Assembly (NCBI GenBank): GCA_028714035.1
Contig: JAQTNA010000001.1
Location: 1 to 64,000, forward strand
DNA: 64,000 nt
Direction: 5' to 3'
From: Rhodocyclaceae bacterium
GTDB lineage: Bacteria > Pseudomonadota > Gammaproteobacteria > Burkholderiales > Rhodocyclaceae
In this document: one piece after another, positions 46,701 to 56,875 of the stretch
Numbering within the stretch: position 1 is the stretch's first letter
Layout: each line of letters begins with the position of its first letter
Position numbers and translations under genes: made by a program
Notes under the pieces: model-generated
What the model was told of the DNA's origin: nothing
Seen by the model: the letters and a program-made list of their open reading frames with translations, nothing else
Database searches by the model: none

Positions 46701-49523
46701 ATGGAACTGATCCGCATCCGCGGCGCGCGCACGCATAATCTCAAGAATCTGAACCTGGACCTGCCTCGGAACAAGCTCACGGTGATTACGGGGCTGTCCG
46801 GTTCGGGCAAGTCTTCGCTCGCCTTCGATACCCTCTACGCCGAGGGGCAGAGGCGCTACGTGGAGTCCCTCTCGGCCTACGCCCGGCAATTCCTGCAACT
46901 CATGGAAAAGCCGGATGTGGACCTGATCGAGGGGCTATCTCCTGCGATCTCCATCGAACAGAAGGCTACCAGCCACAATCCACGCTCGACCGTGGGCACG
47001 GTGACGGAAATCCACGATTACCTGCGCCTGCTCTATGCCCGCGCCGGCACGCCCCATTGCCCGGAGCACGATGCACCCCTGGAAGCCATGAGCGTGTCGC
47101 AGATGGTGGATGCGGTGCTGGCGTTGCCGGAAGACACGAAACTGATGATCCTGGCGCCCGTGGTGGCCAACCGCAAGGGCGAGCAGGTGGAACTGTTCAA
47201 CGAACTGCGCGCCCAGGGCTTCGTGCGGCTGCGCGTGGATGGCACCATCTTCGAGATGGAGAGCCTGCCCAAGCTCACCAAGAGCCAGAAGCATTCCGTG
47301 GACGTGGTGGTGGATCGGCTCAAGGTACGCCCCGACGTACGCCAGCGGCTGGCCGAGTCCTTCGAGACGGCGCTCACCCACGCGGAGGGGCGGGCCATCG
47401 CCCTGGAGATGGATTCTGGCAGGGAGTACGTGTTCTCGGCCAAGTTCGCCTGCCCCATCTGTTCCTACGCCCTCCAGGAGCTGGAACCGCGGCTTTTTTC
47501 CTTCAACAACCCCATGGGCGCGTGCCAGAAGTGCGACGGCCTGGGCCAGATCCAGTTCTTCGACCCGGTGCGGGTGGTGGCCTATCCTCATCTTTCTCTG
47601 GCTGCCGGGGCCATCAAGAGCTGGGACAAGAGGAATCAGTTTTACTTCCAGATGCTGGAGAGCCTCTCCGCCCACTACGGCTTCGATACCGCCGTGCCCT
47701 TCGAGGATCTGCCGGAGGCCGTGTGCCAGATGCTGCTCTACGGTTCGGGCAAGGAGCAGATCCGCTTTCTATACCAGCACGAGCGGGGTACTCGCTTCGA
47801 GCGCAGCCATGCCTTCGAGGGCATCATTCCGAACCTGGAGCGGCGCTACAAGGAGACGGACTCCAACATGGTGCGGGAGGATCTCGCCAAGTACCTGAAC
47901 AGCCGGCCCTGCCCTGTCTGTGAGGGAGCGCGCCTTCGGCGCGAGGCACGCCACGTGTTCCTTTCCGGGCGCACCCTGCCGGAGGTGAGCCGGATGCCGC
48001 TCGCCCAGGCGCGGGATTTCTTCTCGGCCGTGACGCTGGCCGGGGCCAAGGCACAGGTGGCGGAAAAGATCATCAAGGAAATCACCGCGCGCCTGCAATT
48101 CCTGATCAACGTCGGCCTGGACTATCTGTCCCTGGACCGCTCGGCGGAAACCCTCTCCGGCGGCGAGGCCCAGCGCATCCGGCTGGCGTCCCAGATCGGC
48201 TCCGGCCTCACCGGCGTCATGTACGTGCTGGATGAGCCTTCCATCGGCTTGCACCAGCGGGACAATGCCCGTCTCCTGGAGACGCTCATGAACCTCAGGG
48301 ACATGGGCAACACGGTGATCGTGGTGGAGCACGACGAGGAAGCCATCCTGTCCGCCGATCATGTGCTGGACATGGGGCCGGGGGCCGGCGGGCACGGCGG
48401 GCAGGTGGTCGCCCAGGGCACGCCAGCCGAGGTGGCGGCGCACCCGGAGTCGCTGACCGGCGCCTATCTTTCGGGCCGGATGAAGATCGAGATCCCCAAG
48501 GACCGCATCGCGCCGGACGCGGAGCGCCAACTGCGCATCATTGGCGCCCGCGGCAACAACCTCAAGGACGTGATGCTGGAATTGCCCGTGGGCTTGCTCA
48601 CCTGCATCACCGGCGTGTCCGGTTCGGGGAAATCCACGCTCATCAACGACACCCTGTATGCCAGCGCGGCCCGCCACCTCTATGGCTCGAATCTGGAGCC
48701 GGCCGAGCATGGAGAGATTCAGGGCCTGGAGTTCTTCGACAAGGTGATCGCCGTGGACCAGTCGCCCATAGGCCGCACGCCCCGTTCCAATCCGGCGACC
48801 TACACGGGCCTCTTGACGCCCATCCGGGAGCTGTTTGCGGGCGTACCCCAGTCCCGGGAACGGGGTTACGGCCCGGGGCGCTTCTCGTTCAACGTCAAGG
48901 GCGGGCGCTGCGAGGCCTGCCAGGGGGACGGCCTGATCAAGGTGGAGATGCACTTCCTGCCCGACATCTTCGTGCCCTGCGACGTGTGCCACGGCAAGCG
49001 CTACAACCGGGAAACCCTGGAGATACGCTACAAGGGCAAGACCATACACGAGATCCTGGGCATGACTGTCGAGGAAGCGCGGGAGTTCTTCGATGCCGTG
49101 CCGGCGATTGCCCGGAAATTGCAGACCCTGGTGGACGTGGGGCTGTCCTACATCACTCTCGGCCAGTCCGCCACCACCCTGTCAGGCGGTGAGGCTCAGC
49201 GCGTGAAACTGGCCCTGGAACTTTCCAAGCGCGACACTGGCCGCACCCTCTACATCCTGGACGAACCCACCACCGGATTGCACTTCGCGGACATCGCCAT
49301 GTTGCTGAAGGTGCTGCACCGCCTGCGGCAGCATGGCAATACGGTGGTGGTGATCGAGCACAACCTGGACGTGATCAAGACCGCGGACTGGATCGTGGAT
49401 TTGGGGCCGGAGGGTGGGGCGGGCGGCGGGCGCATCATCGCCACGGGCACGCCGGAAGCCGTGGCGCGGCAGGGCGAAAGCCATACCGGGCGCTATCTGG
49501 CGAAGATGCCGGGCGGGTTGTAA
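46701..49523 (+). CDS. uvrA: Excinuclease ABC subunit A
   Basis: 940 residues. Damage-recognition ATPase of nucleotide excision repair. Two ABC modules: Walker [17 protein letters not shown] and [16 protein letters not shown], signatures [13 protein letters not shown] and [13 protein letters not shown]. Zinc sites CPICSYAL with CQKC, and CEACQGDG with CDVCHG. Full length. Confidence 0.99.
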   Translation: MELIRIRGARTHNLKNLNLDLPRNKLTVITGLSGSGKSSLAFDTLYAEGQRRYVESLSAYARQFLQLMEKPDVDLIEGLSPAISIEQKATSHNPRSTVGTVTEIHDYLRLLYARAGTPHCPEHDAPLEAMSVSQMVDAVLALPEDTKLMILAPVVANRKGEQVELFNELRAQGFVRLRVDGTIFEMESLPKLTKSQKHSVDVVVDRLKVRPDVRQRLAESFETALTHAEGRAIALEMDSGREYVFSAKFACPICSYALQELEPRLFSFNNPMGACQKCDGLGQIQFFDPVRVVAYPHLSLAAGAIKSWDKRNQFYFQMLESLSAHYGFDTAVPFEDLPEAVCQMLLYGSGKEQIRFLYQHERGTRFERSHAFEGIIPNLERRYKETDSNMVREDLAKYLNSRPCPVCEGARLRREARHVFLSGRTLPEVSRMPLAQARDFFSAVTLAGAKAQVAEKIIKEITARLQFLINVGLDYLSLDRSAETLSGGEAQRIRLASQIGSGLTGVMYVLDEPSIGLHQRDNARLLETLMNLRDMGNTVIVVEHDEEAILSADHVLDMGPGAGGHGGQVVAQGTPAEVAAHPESLTGAYLSGRMKIEIPKDRIAPDAERQLRIIGARGNNLKDVMLELPVGLLTCITGVSGSGKSTLINDTLYASAARHLYGSNLEPAEHGEIQGLEFFDKVIAVDQSPIGRTPRSNPATYTGLLTPIRELFAGVPQSRERGYGPGRFSFNVKGGRCEACQGDGLIKVEMHFLPDIFVPCDVCHGKRYNRETLEIRYKGKTIHEILGMTVEEAREFFDAVPAIARKLQTLVDVGLSYITLGQSATTLSGGEAQRVKLALELSKRDTGRTLYILDEPTTGLHFADIAMLLKVLHRLRQHGNTVVVIEHNLDVIKTADWIVDLGPEGGAGGGRIIATGTPEAVARQGESHTGRYLAKMPGGL

Positions 49524-49529
49524 ACGAAG

Positions 49530-49560
49530 GAAAGGCCGGAAATCTCCGGCCTTTCGTCTT
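49530..49560 (+). terminator. Terminator after uvrA
   Basis: AAAGGCCGGA-AATC-TCCGGCCTTT followed by CGTCTT; the A-rich left side allows use from the minus strand as well. Confidence 0.85.
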
Positions 49561-49582
49561 CGATCCGCTGGCGGGGAATGCG

Positions 49583-50383
49583 TCAGGCCTGGGGCCGTGC
49601 GCGGCGCCCCACGCCGCCTGCGCCGGCCAGGCCGATCAACACCAGGAATAGAACTTCCGGTTCCGGCGCCGCATAGTCACGTAACAGGGTGTCGCTGCGG
49701 GCGATGGCGACCTGGCCGACGGGCAACTGGTCCTTGCCCGTGAGGCCGTTGGTGGAAATCTGGCTGATGTCGCTGGGGATGTTGCGAACACCGCCGCTGG
49801 CCATCAGGTAATTCCCGGAGGAATCGTAATGCTCGAGCCCCAGGGTGTGCCCAAGTTCATGGGCAATGGTATCCATGCGTCCCGACGCGCTGTAGGACAT
49901 GACCGTGTCCATGGCGATGAAGTTGGCGTTGGCCGTATTGCCAAGTGCCGTGCTGGCGGTCTCGCCCCAGGTCGTTCCTCCCCCAACGGCTGAAATGGTA
50001 TGCACCAGGAACAGGTAGTCTTGTGCGGCGGACAGCCCGATGGCGGCGGAAGTGGTGTTGTAAAGGGCGGCGGCACTGGTGCCGTATGCGTTGTCGTTGA
50101 TGTAGCTGAATGCTGAGCTATTTATGTACCCGACGAAATTGAACGTGATGCTGATGCCGGCCTGAGCCCATATCTTGTTGGTTTCTGCGGCGAAGAAATT
50201 GTCCCCCGCAGGCCCCATGGATGCGCAGTTGCTCCCCGTGTTGTTGCAGACATCAAATACCGTCACCGTCAGGTTCTTGGTGATGGGCAATGCCGATGCG
50301 ACAGCCGGCAGGATCAGGGTAAAGACTGCCAGCAACAGCCGGGTGAATACCGTGCCGATTTGCCGGGATGAGACCGAGTTCAT
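49583..50383 (-). CDS. PEP-CTERM metzincin-type metalloprotease
   Basis: 266 residues. Signal peptide (LLLAVFTLILPAVASA), zinc site H175-E-x2-H179-x5-H185 (HELGHTLGLEH), Met-turn NYLMASG. C-terminal sorting signal: PEPEVLFLVLIGLAGAGG then GRRAR, i.e. PEP motif, hydrophobic helix, basic tail. It should be exported and processed by an exosortase. ATG at 50383 has GGAG upstream; the longer ORF to 50542 covers promoter sequence. Sigma-54 promoter upstream. Confidence 0.9.
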   Translation of the reverse strand: MNSVSSRQIGTVFTRLLLAVFTLILPAVASALPITKNLTVTVFDVCNNTGSNCASMGPAGDNFFAAETNKIWAQAGISITFNFVGYINSSAFSYINDNAYGTSAAALYNTTSAAIGLSAAQDYLFLVHTISAVGGGTTWGETASTALGNTANANFIAMDTVMSYSASGRMDTIAHELGHTLGLEHYDSSGNYLMASGGVRNIPSDISQISTNGLTGKDQLPVGQVAIARSDTLLRDYAAPEPEVLFLVLIGLAGAGGVGRRARPQA

Positions 50384-50419
50384 TGCACCGCTCCGAACGA
50401 ATATATTGCGAGTTATCAA

Positions 50420-50433
50420 GCAAGAAACGTGCC
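50420..50433 (-). promoter_or_regulatory. Sigma-54 promoter of the PEP-CTERM protease
   Basis: Minus strand GGCACGTTTCTTGC: GG and GC are separated by exactly 10 nt and match TGGCACG-N4-TTGC, 36 nt before the start codon. Confidence 0.8.
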
Positions 50434-50853
50434 GCCTGGCGGGCGCCGCCGGTGGCCAGTCTGGTGTGTTCGGACGCCGTGGCGACGGGGGCGGCTGCAT
50501 GCCTGTTGCTTTGCGGGCCTGCGCATCGGTTCCGGGGAGCACCGCAACGCGTGCCGTAACGCATTGTTGTTATGGATATTTATTGATAATTATCTTGTTT
50601 TCCGATTTTCTGCCATGGCCGGCAGGTGGTGTGTCGGAAAATTTGACAATGCTGACAGGGCAAGCTTTTTTCTATAACTAAATGTTTATTATGGTGAAAT
50701 TTTGCAGTGGCGGCGATTGCTCGGCTTCGTGCGGCGCAGAAACGGCCAAAACGTGTCGAAAAATCTTACATCGGCCGCCGAGGAGTCTGCCGGTGAATGT
50801 GTTTTGCATGATCCTGCCGGGGTGGTGTAGAGCTCGCGTTGCCTGGCAGGAGA
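50434..50853. other. Long upstream region of the PEP-CTERM protease
   Basis: No gene is supported. An AT-rich island (50565-50700) with TATTGATAATTATC contrasts with the GC-rich surroundings. It contains the shared motif listed separately and may also hold regulatory protein sites. Confidence 0.5.
50624..50654 (-). promoter_or_regulatory. Shared PEP-CTERM upstream motif, copy 1
   Basis: Plus strand AGGTGGTGT, then GTCGGAAAATTT, then GACAATGCTG. Its centre reads TGTCGGAAAATTTGACA, an imperfect palindrome. The flanks recur at 61226-61254, at a similar enhancer-like place before another PEP-CTERM gene. It lies about 190 nt upstream of the sigma-54 promoter. Confidence 0.7.
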
Positions 50854-51459
50854 TCAGGACTTTGGGGTGGCCCGGGAGCTGCCGGCCCGGCCATTCAGTG
50901 TCTGCATGGCGGCCGGATAATCGCCGGTGAGCAGGGTGTCCCAGGCCGCATCAATCCGGTCCAGGGCCGAGTCAATTTCCGACTGTTCTTCCCGTCGGGC
51001 GGGCTTGAGCACGTAGTTCGCCACTTCGTTGCGGTCGCCCGGGTGGCCGATGCCGATCCGCAGGCGCCAGAAATCCTGGGTGGAAAGGTGGGAGGCGATA
51101 TCCTTCAGGCCGTTGTGGCCGCCCAGGCCGCCGCCGAACTTGAGGCGCAGGGCGCCGGGAGGCAGATCCAGTTCGTCGTGCAGGACGAGGATTTCGCTCG
51201 GCAGGATGCGGTAGAAATGGGCCAGGGCGATGACCGCCTGACCGGAGCGGTTCATGAAGGTCTGGGGTTCCAGGAGCCACAGGCCGCGGCTTCGGGCATT
51301 TGCCACGAGCCCATGGAAACGCGCCTCGCGCGCCAACTGGATTCCCAGTCGGTGGGCGAGGCGCTCCGCCAGCCAGAAGCCGGCGTTATGCCTGGTATCC
51401 ATGTATTCCGCCCCGGGGTTCCCGAGGCCGACGATGAGGCGCGGCGGTGTCGGGGACAT
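50854..51459 (-). CDS. pth: Peptidyl-tRNA hydrolase
   Basis: 201 residues. N-terminal [20 protein letters not shown] with catalytic H24, plus [27 protein letters not shown] and GGHNGLKDI. Recycles tRNA from aborted peptides. Last gene of the TPR-to-pth operon. Confidence 0.98.
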   Translation of the reverse strand: MSPTPPRLIVGLGNPGAEYMDTRHNAGFWLAERLAHRLGIQLAREARFHGLVANARSRGLWLLEPQTFMNRSGQAVIALAHFYRILPSEILVLHDELDLPPGALRLKFGGGLGGHNGLKDIASHLSTQDFWRLRIGIGHPGDRNEVANYVLKPARREEQSEIDSALDRIDAAWDTLLTGDYPAAMQTLNGRAGSSRATPKS

Positions 51460-51486
51460 GGGCGAGGCACGGATTCCTGGAGGCGC

Positions 51487-52092
51487 TTACTCGGCGGCGG
51501 CTTCCTCGCCACCCTCGGCGGCACCGCCACGCGGCACGGAAATGGCCACGACCACGGGGTCCTCGCCCTTGTGCTGCACGGGCTCCACACCTTCCGGGTA
51601 CTTGATCTGCGTGAGGTGGATGGATTCGCCCGTTCCCAGATCCTTCAGGTCCACTTCCAGGAATTCCGGAAGGTTGGCCGGCAGGCAAGTGACATCCACT
51701 TCCGTCATGACGTGATTCACGTTGCCGCCGCTCAGCTTGACACCCGGGGCGATATCGGCATTGACGAAGTGCAGCGGCACCTTGACGTGGATCTTGTGGG
51801 TGGCATCCACGCGCTGGAAATCAATGTGCAGCACGAGGGGGCGATAGCCGTGCCATTGCACGTCACGCAGCACCACGGATTCCCGGGCACCGTCCAGGTC
51901 CAGGGTCAGGACGGAAGCGTGGAAAGCTTCCTTCTGCAGGGCGTGGTAGAGATCGTTGTGATCCAGTTCGATGACGGCCGGCTGGGTCTCCCCGCCGTAG
52001 ACGATACCCGGTACCCTGCCGGCGCGGCGCAGGCGGCGGCTCGCTCCGGACCCCTGCAGTTCGCGCTTGGTGGCTTTGACTTCGATTTGCAT
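51487..52092 (-). CDS. rplY: 50S ribosomal protein L25 (CTC type)
   Basis: 201 residues, the longer general-stress CTC form. [20 protein letters not shown] at the start, [10 protein letters not shown], and an acidic tail [13 protein letters not shown] lies 8 nt before the ATG at 52092. Binds 5S rRNA. Upstream reading-frame extension falls in a repeat and is rejected. Confidence 0.97.
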   Translation of the reverse strand: MQIEVKATKRELQGSGASRRLRRAGRVPGIVYGGETQPAVIELDHNDLYHALQKEAFHASVLTLDLDGARESVVLRDVQWHGYRPLVLHIDFQRVDATHKIHVKVPLHFVNADIAPGVKLSGGNVNHVMTEVDVTCLPANLPEFLEVDLKDLGTGESIHLTQIKYPEGVEPVQHKGEDPVVVAISVPRGGAAEGGEEAAAE

Positions 52093-52147
52093 TGCAATAC
52101 TCCTGATAGTTATAAACCCCGCCCGCGACCAGGCGGGGGTGTGTTTG

Positions 52148-52247
52148 GTAAGCGGTAAGCGGTCAGCGGTGAGGCGTAATAGCATGCGCGCCGAAGGCGC
52201 GGAAACTTTAACCCCTCACCGCTCACACCGCTTACCACTCACCGTAA
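52148..52247. repeat. Long inverted repeat, AAGCGGT-arm family
   Basis: GGTAAGCGGTAAGCGGTCAG and CGGTGAGG (52147-52173) pair with CCTCACCGCTCACACCGCTT and ACC (52214-52236). Apex AGCATGCGCGCCGAAGGCGC with GGAAACTTT (52181-52209), which in reverse complement is nearly the same as the apex at 4355. Lies between prs and rplY. Confidence 0.8.
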
Positions 52248-53198
52248 TTACTCCATGAACAAGGAACTCACCGACTCCTCGTTGCTGATGCGCAGCATGG
52301 TTTCGGCGAGCAGTTCGGCGATGGAAATCTGGCGGATGCGGCCGCAGGCCTTGGCGTCGTCCCTGAGTGGAATGGTGTCGGTTACCACCAGTTCGTCGAG
52401 GTCGGACTCGGAGATGCGGCTGACGGCGGAACCGGAAAGCACGGCATGAGTGCAATAGGCCAGGACCTTCTTCGCGCCATGCGCCTTGAGTGCCGTGGCG
52501 GCCTTGCACAGGGTGCCGGCCGTGTCCACCATGTCGTCCATGATGACGCAGGTGCGGTCCTTGACCTCGCCGATGATGTTCATCACCTCGGACACGTTGG
52601 CCTTGGGCCGGCGCTTGTCAATGATGGCCAGGTCCGACTCCAGGCGCTTGGCCAGGGCGCGAGCACGCACGACGCCGCCCACGTCCGGGGACACTACCAG
52701 CAGATCCTTGTACTGATGCTTCCAGATGTCGCCCAGGAGGATGGGTGCGGCGTAGATATTGTCCACCGGGATGTCGAAGAAGCCCTGGATCTGGTCGGCG
52801 TGCAGGTCCACCGTCAGCAGGCGGTCCACGCCCACGGCCTGGAGCATGTTGGCGACGACCTTGGCGGTGATGGGCACGCGGGCGGAGCGCGGGCGCCGGT
52901 CCTGGCGGGAGTAGCCGAAGTAGGGAACCGCGGCCGTGATCCGGCCGGCGGAGGCGCGCTTCAGCGCGTCCACCATGATCAGCAGTTCCATCAGGTTGTC
53001 GTTGGTGGGGACGCAGGTGGATTGCAGGACGAACACGTCCCGGCCGCGCACGTGCTCCATGATCTCCACGGTCACTTCGCCGTCGGAGAAACGGCCCACC
53101 GTGGCGCGACCCAGGGAGATGTTGAGCCGTTTGACCACGTCGGTCGCCAATTTGGGATTGGCGTTACCGGTGAACACCATCAAAGTGTCGTAAGCCAT
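52248..53198 (-). CDS. prs: Ribose-phosphate pyrophosphokinase
   Basis: 316 residues. Makes PRPP from ribose 5-phosphate and [22 protein letters not shown], the signature [17 protein letters not shown] and [14 protein letters not shown] (PRPP loop). Start ATG at 53198; the frame upstream crosses the tRNA terminator and is rejected. Confidence 0.98.
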   Translation of the reverse strand: MAYDTLMVFTGNANPKLATDVVKRLNISLGRATVGRFSDGEVTVEIMEHVRGRDVFVLQSTCVPTNDNLMELLIMVDALKRASAGRITAAVPYFGYSRQDRRPRSARVPITAKVVANMLQAVGVDRLLTVDLHADQIQGFFDIPVDNIYAAPILLGDIWKHQYKDLLVVSPDVGGVVRARALAKRLESDLAIIDKRRPKANVSEVMNIIGEVKDRTCVIMDDMVDTAGTLCKAATALKAHGAKKVLAYCTHAVLSGSAVSRISESDLDELVVTDTIPLRDDAKACGRIRQISIAELLAETMLRISNEESVSSLFME

Positions 53199-53230
53199 GG
53201 CTATTCCCAGAATGTCCGGCCTGAGTACCT

Positions 53231-53269
53231 TACACAAAAGAACCGGGCAGGCCTTTGGCCTGCCCGGTA
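53231..53269 (-). terminator. Terminator between tRNA-Gln and prs
   Basis: Minus strand ACCGGGCAGGCC-AAA-GGCCTGCCCGGT followed by TCTTTTG. A perfect 12-bp stem. It would end tRNA transcripts, so prs probably needs readthrough or its own promoter. Confidence 0.85.
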
Positions 53270-53275
53270 GTTGGG

Positions 53276-53349
53276 CTGGGGAGGAAGGATTCGAACCTTC
53301 GGATGCCGGAATCAAAATCCGGTGCCTTGACCAACTTGGCGACTCCCCA
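53276..53349 (-). tRNA. tRNA-Gln (anticodon TTG)
   Basis: Minus strand cloverleaf: acceptor TGGGGAG/CTCCCCA, anticodon arm CCGGA-TTTTGAT-TCCGG with anticodon TTG, T-arm AAGGTTCGAATCCTT, discriminator G. No CCA is encoded (CCC follows). Confidence 0.96.
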
Positions 53350-53358
53350 ATAAATCTT

Positions 53359-54234
53359 TCATCCTGCGCAAGCCACCAGCGGGTGCTCGTCCAGCGAGCG
53401 CGCCACCCAGGCTTTCCAGTTTTCCGGCAGATGCTTCATGGCCGCAAGGGCTTCGGCTTCGCTCGCGTATTCGGCGAATACGCAGGCCCCCGATCCGCTC
53501 ATGCGTGCGCCTCCGAATTGCCTCAACCAGCCTAGTGCCTGGGCGACCGCCGGGTATAACCGGCACGCCACGGGTTCCAGGTCGTTGTGGCCAAAGCTCG
53601 CGCCACCCTCCGCAGGAAAGTCCGCAATTTTGATGAACTCGGTGTCCCGTGTCAAGTCTTGTGCGGAAAAGATTTCCGCGGTCGGTACGGAAACCGCCGG
53701 TTCGACGACCAGATACCAGGCTTCCGGAAGGCAAAGGGGCTGGAGTTTTTCCCCTACGCCTTCGGCAAAGGCATTACGGCCGAAGATGAAGAAGGGCACG
53801 TCGGCCCCCAGGGCAAGGCCCAGTTCCATGAGCCGCTCCCGCGGCAGTCCGACTTGCCAGAGCCGGTTCAGGGCCAGCAGTACGGTCGCCGCGTCGGAGC
53901 TGCCACCGCCCAGTCCGCCTCCCATGGGCAGGTGCTTGTCCAGGCTGATGGTGACACCCCGCTTTCCGCCGCTCGCGTCTCGCAGCAGGCGCGCGGCGCG
54001 CACGCACAGGTCGCTTTCCGCCGGCACGCCGGGCAGGGGGCGGGCCAGGCGGATTTCCCCGTCTTCCCGTGGAGAAAAGCTGAGGCTGTCCCACCGGGCC
54101 AGCATGCGGAAGGCCGTCTGCAGGAGGTGGTAGCCATCGGGACGCCTTCCCACCACGTGCAGGAAGAGGTTGATCTTGGCCGGGGCGGGCAGGGGTGTCT
54201 CCCAATCCGGTTGTATCGGCGCTGTGCCGGGCAT
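53359..54234 (-). CDS. ispE: 4-diphosphocytidyl-2-C-methyl-D-erythritol kinase
   Basis: 291 residues. GHMP kinase of the MEP isoprenoid pathway. [24 protein letters not shown] loop [18 protein letters not shown] and [10 protein letters not shown] are diagnostic. The lolB stop lies 2 nt before the ATG at 54234; a TTG at 54240 is possible. Confidence 0.97.
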   Translation of the reverse strand: MPGTAPIQPDWETPLPAPAKINLFLHVVGRRPDGYHLLQTAFRMLARWDSLSFSPREDGEIRLARPLPGVPAESDLCVRAARLLRDASGGKRGVTISLDKHLPMGGGLGGGSSDAATVLLALNRLWQVGLPRERLMELGLALGADVPFFIFGRNAFAEGVGEKLQPLCLPEAWYLVVEPAVSVPTAEIFSAQDLTRDTEFIKIADFPAEGGASFGHNDLEPVACRLYPAVAQALGWLRQFGGARMSGSGACVFAEYASEAEALAAMKHLPENWKAWVARSLDEHPLVACAG

Positions 54235-54236
54235 GA

Positions 54237-54815
54237 TCAAGGTTTCAGGCTCCAGCCGTCTATGTGCAGTTTGAGTTCCACGTCGTCCCGGCTGATGCGC
54301 AGGAGCGTGGGCAGCGCCCGTGGGGCGTCGCTCTCCCAGGCCAGGTAGTCCACGCGCCAGCCTTCCTCCTGGATGCTCAGGGGTTGGCCGTTGCCGTCGC
54401 GGGTCTGGTTTCCCCCTGGCCCCGGCAGGCCCAGCACCCAGCGTGGAACCCGACGCAAGGGTAGGGGGCGGCCCAGCACCTTGTCGGTCAGTTCGTCGGG
54501 GGTGGCCGCGCTATAGCTGCGCCGGTCGGCCAGTTCCAGCCGGGCGCCCGTGGCGTCGGCCTCCAGGGTGGCCATGCCCTGGCCCAGGGGCGAAAGGAAC
54601 AGCACGTTGTCCCCTTCGGGCCAGTGGCTCCACGCGATGCGCCCGGATTGTCCCTCGTTGCCTGCCTTGATGCTGAAGCGGCCTTCCAGGGCGAAGGCGC
54701 GGATGGCCTCATGCTCCGGACGCTCGGGCACCGGGCCGGCGGGCGGCAAGGGCGCGCAGGCGGCCATCGTCAGCAACAGCAGTGCCGCCGAAAATCGCGG
54801 GAACCGCAACTTCAT
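54237..54815 (-). CDS. lolB: Outer-membrane lipoprotein insertion factor LolB
   Basis: 192 residues. Signal peptide and lipobox LLTMAAC. ALEGRFSIKAGNEGQSGRIAW and VLGRPLPLRRVPRWVLG fit LolB. Receives lipoproteins from LolA at the outer membrane. Overlaps the TPR gene by 4 nt. Confidence 0.93.
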   Translation of the reverse strand: MKLRFPRFSAALLLLTMAACAPLPPAGPVPERPEHEAIRAFALEGRFSIKAGNEGQSGRIAWSHWPEGDNVLFLSPLGQGMATLEADATGARLELADRRSYSAATPDELTDKVLGRPLPLRRVPRWVLGLPGPGGNQTRDGNGQPLSIQEEGWRVDYLAWESDAPRALPTLLRISRDDVELKLHIDGWSLKP

Positions 54816-56599
54816 GGCCGGGACTGGCCCAGGAACTTCTTCATGATGGCCTGTAGCGGCTGATTGTCCGGCGTGGCCTTGGCGGCTTCCTGCCAGGTGC
54901 GCGTGGCCTCGTCCCGCTTTCCCTCCATCCACTGCACTTCCCCGAGGTGGGCAGCGATCTCGGGGTCCGGCCGTGCGGCGAGGGCCTTTTCGAGCGTCAG
55001 CCGGGCCTGCTCCAGTTGTCCCTTGCGGTAGAGCACCCAGCCCAGGCTGTCCAGGATGAAAGGATCGTCCGGCGCGAGCTCCAGGGACTTCCTGATGAGG
55101 GATTCCGCCTCGTCCAGGCGCTCGCCCCGATCCGCCAGGGAATAGCCCAGGGCGTTGTAGGCATGGGCAAATTGCGGCTTTTGCTTGATGAGTTTGCGCA
55201 GCCTGGGTTCCAGCACTTCGAAACGCCCCGCCCTTTCCGCCAGCAGGGCCGATTCATAGAGGAGGTCGGGCTGATCCGGGTGGGCTTCCAGGCCCTTGTC
55301 CAGAACCAGGAAGGCATCCTTGTCCCGGTTCGCGGCGCGCAGTAGCTGGGACTGGCCGATGATGACCTGCACGCGCTCGCTCTGGCCTTCCACGGGCAGG
55401 GACTTCAGGTAGGCAAGCCCCGCTGCCGTGCCATCCTGCTGGGAGAGGATGAATGCCGCCTTGAGGTGGGCGTCCAGATATCGCTCCCCCCGGGTCACGG
55501 CCTTGTACCATTTCAGGGCTTCTTCCGGCTTCTTCCGGGATTCGGCAATCTGGCCCAGGGCGAGGCGCAGGGTGTTCGCGTCACCGTCGCCGCTTTCCAG
55601 CAAGGTCTTGAAGCGCTTGTCCGCCTCATCCAGGTCGCCCAGCTGCACGGCGAGCACGGCCAGGGCGTGAGTGACATCCCCGTTGCCCGGGCTGTTCGCC
55701 TCGAGAATCTGGAACTGCTCCCGCGCTTCCGAAAGTTTTTTGTCCGACGCCAAGGCACGGGCGTACTGCAAGCGCACGTCTTTCGATGCGGGATATTCCT
55801 GCAGGAAGGCCTGGAGGAACTTGAGGGCCGGGGGCATTCCTTCCGTTTCCTGGAGCAGTTGGGCCTGGAGGAGCGCGCCCGGTTCCCAGTCCGGACGCTG
55901 GGCGCGGGCCTTTTCCACTTCCACCAGGGCCTGGCTGCGGTTACCTCCGGACAGAGAGGCATAGGCGCGCACGAAGTGGGCCTCGGGCACGTCCGGATGC
56001 GCGGCGGCGAGCCGGTCCAACATGGCCGCCAGTTCCTTGCGCCGGGGATCCTGGAGGACCGAGCGGGCCACGCGCATCAGGATCACGCCCACGTGGCCCG
56101 GATCCTTGTCCAGGAGGAACGCGATATGGGGCTCCGCGTCCTCGATATGGCCGGCGCCCACCAATCCGGCCACCAGCATCTGCCGTGCGCGCAGGGATTC
56201 CGGTTCCAGTTCCACCCAGAGTCGGGCCAGCTCCAGTTCCAGCTGGGTCTGGCGCCCGAGCGCCGCCAGTTCCACCGCGCGGCGCACGATGCGCGGGTCC
56301 TTCGTGCTCTGCGCCAGATCGGCATAAGCGGACAGGGCCACTGCAGGCTGGCCTCGGCGCAGGGCGACTTCCGCCAGAAGCATCTCGTACAGGGTGGCGC
56401 CGGTCAGTTCCTGGCCTGGCAGCTTGGCCTGGGGTTCCGCGCTGACGACTGCCTCCTTCTGTTCCTCGGCCGCGGGCTTTTGAACGGCTTCCTTCTGGGG
56501 CAGGGGGGCGCAGGCGGACAGAGCCCATCCCAGGCTGGTGGCGAGCGCCAGGGTTCGGAATCCGGGCACGGAGCGGGGAAGGGTGGCGAGGAAAGGCAT
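54812..56599 (-). CDS. TPR-repeat lipoprotein
   Basis: 595 residues. Lipobox LGWALSAC near residue 30, then at least ten tetratricopeptide-like units (for example ALGYSLADRGERLDEAESLI and DSLGWVLYRKGQLEQARLTL). Likely an outer-membrane-anchored scaffold. Such a gene heads the lolB-ispE operon in many betaproteobacteria; role unknown. Confidence 0.88.
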   Translation of the reverse strand: MPFLATLPRSVPGFRTLALATSLGWALSACAPLPQKEAVQKPAAEEQKEAVVSAEPQAKLPGQELTGATLYEMLLAEVALRRGQPAVALSAYADLAQSTKDPRIVRRAVELAALGRQTQLELELARLWVELEPESLRARQMLVAGLVGAGHIEDAEPHIAFLLDKDPGHVGVILMRVARSVLQDPRRKELAAMLDRLAAAHPDVPEAHFVRAYASLSGGNRSQALVEVEKARAQRPDWEPGALLQAQLLQETEGMPPALKFLQAFLQEYPASKDVRLQYARALASDKKLSEAREQFQILEANSPGNGDVTHALAVLAVQLGDLDEADKRFKTLLESGDGDANTLRLALGQIAESRKKPEEALKWYKAVTRGERYLDAHLKAAFILSQQDGTAAGLAYLKSLPVEGQSERVQVIIGQSQLLRAANRDKDAFLVLDKGLEAHPDQPDLLYESALLAERAGRFEVLEPRLRKLIKQKPQFAHAYNALGYSLADRGERLDEAESLIRKSLELAPDDPFILDSLGWVLYRKGQLEQARLTLEKALAARPDPEIAAHLGEVQWMEGKRDEATRTWQEAAKATPDNQPLQAIMKKFLGQSRP

Positions 56600-56653
56600 C
56601 TGGTAACCTGTGGGCGCTTTGGCCGGAAAGCCGGATTAAAATTCGATACCGTA

Positions 56654-56727
56654 ACAGTCGCGTGGCGACTCACGACGCTCCCCTCGCCCGCCTGCGGGAG
56701 AGGGGCGGGGCGGTGAGGGGGCGGGCA
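56654..56727. repeat. GTGAGTCGCTGGCGCGACT repeat, copy 3 (inverted)
   Basis: Reverse complement of copies 1 and 2: AGTCGCGTGGCGACTCACGA (56655-56674), then CGCTCCCCTCGCCCGCCTGC and GGGAGAGGGGCGGGG. It lies upstream of the TPR gene in the same relative orientation as the copies before rsmD and coaD. Confidence 0.8.
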
Positions 56728-56875
56728 TGGTGTTGTCTCGCTTATCCCGTCAATCCATGTCCGCCCGGCCGATGTTAGGCAGTTTTCCCCGGCACAGCAA
56801 GCGGCGTCGAGGGTTGAAAACTGAAGACACCGATGCGCCCCGGAAGTTTCAATCTTCGTTTCGAGGAGCAACGAA

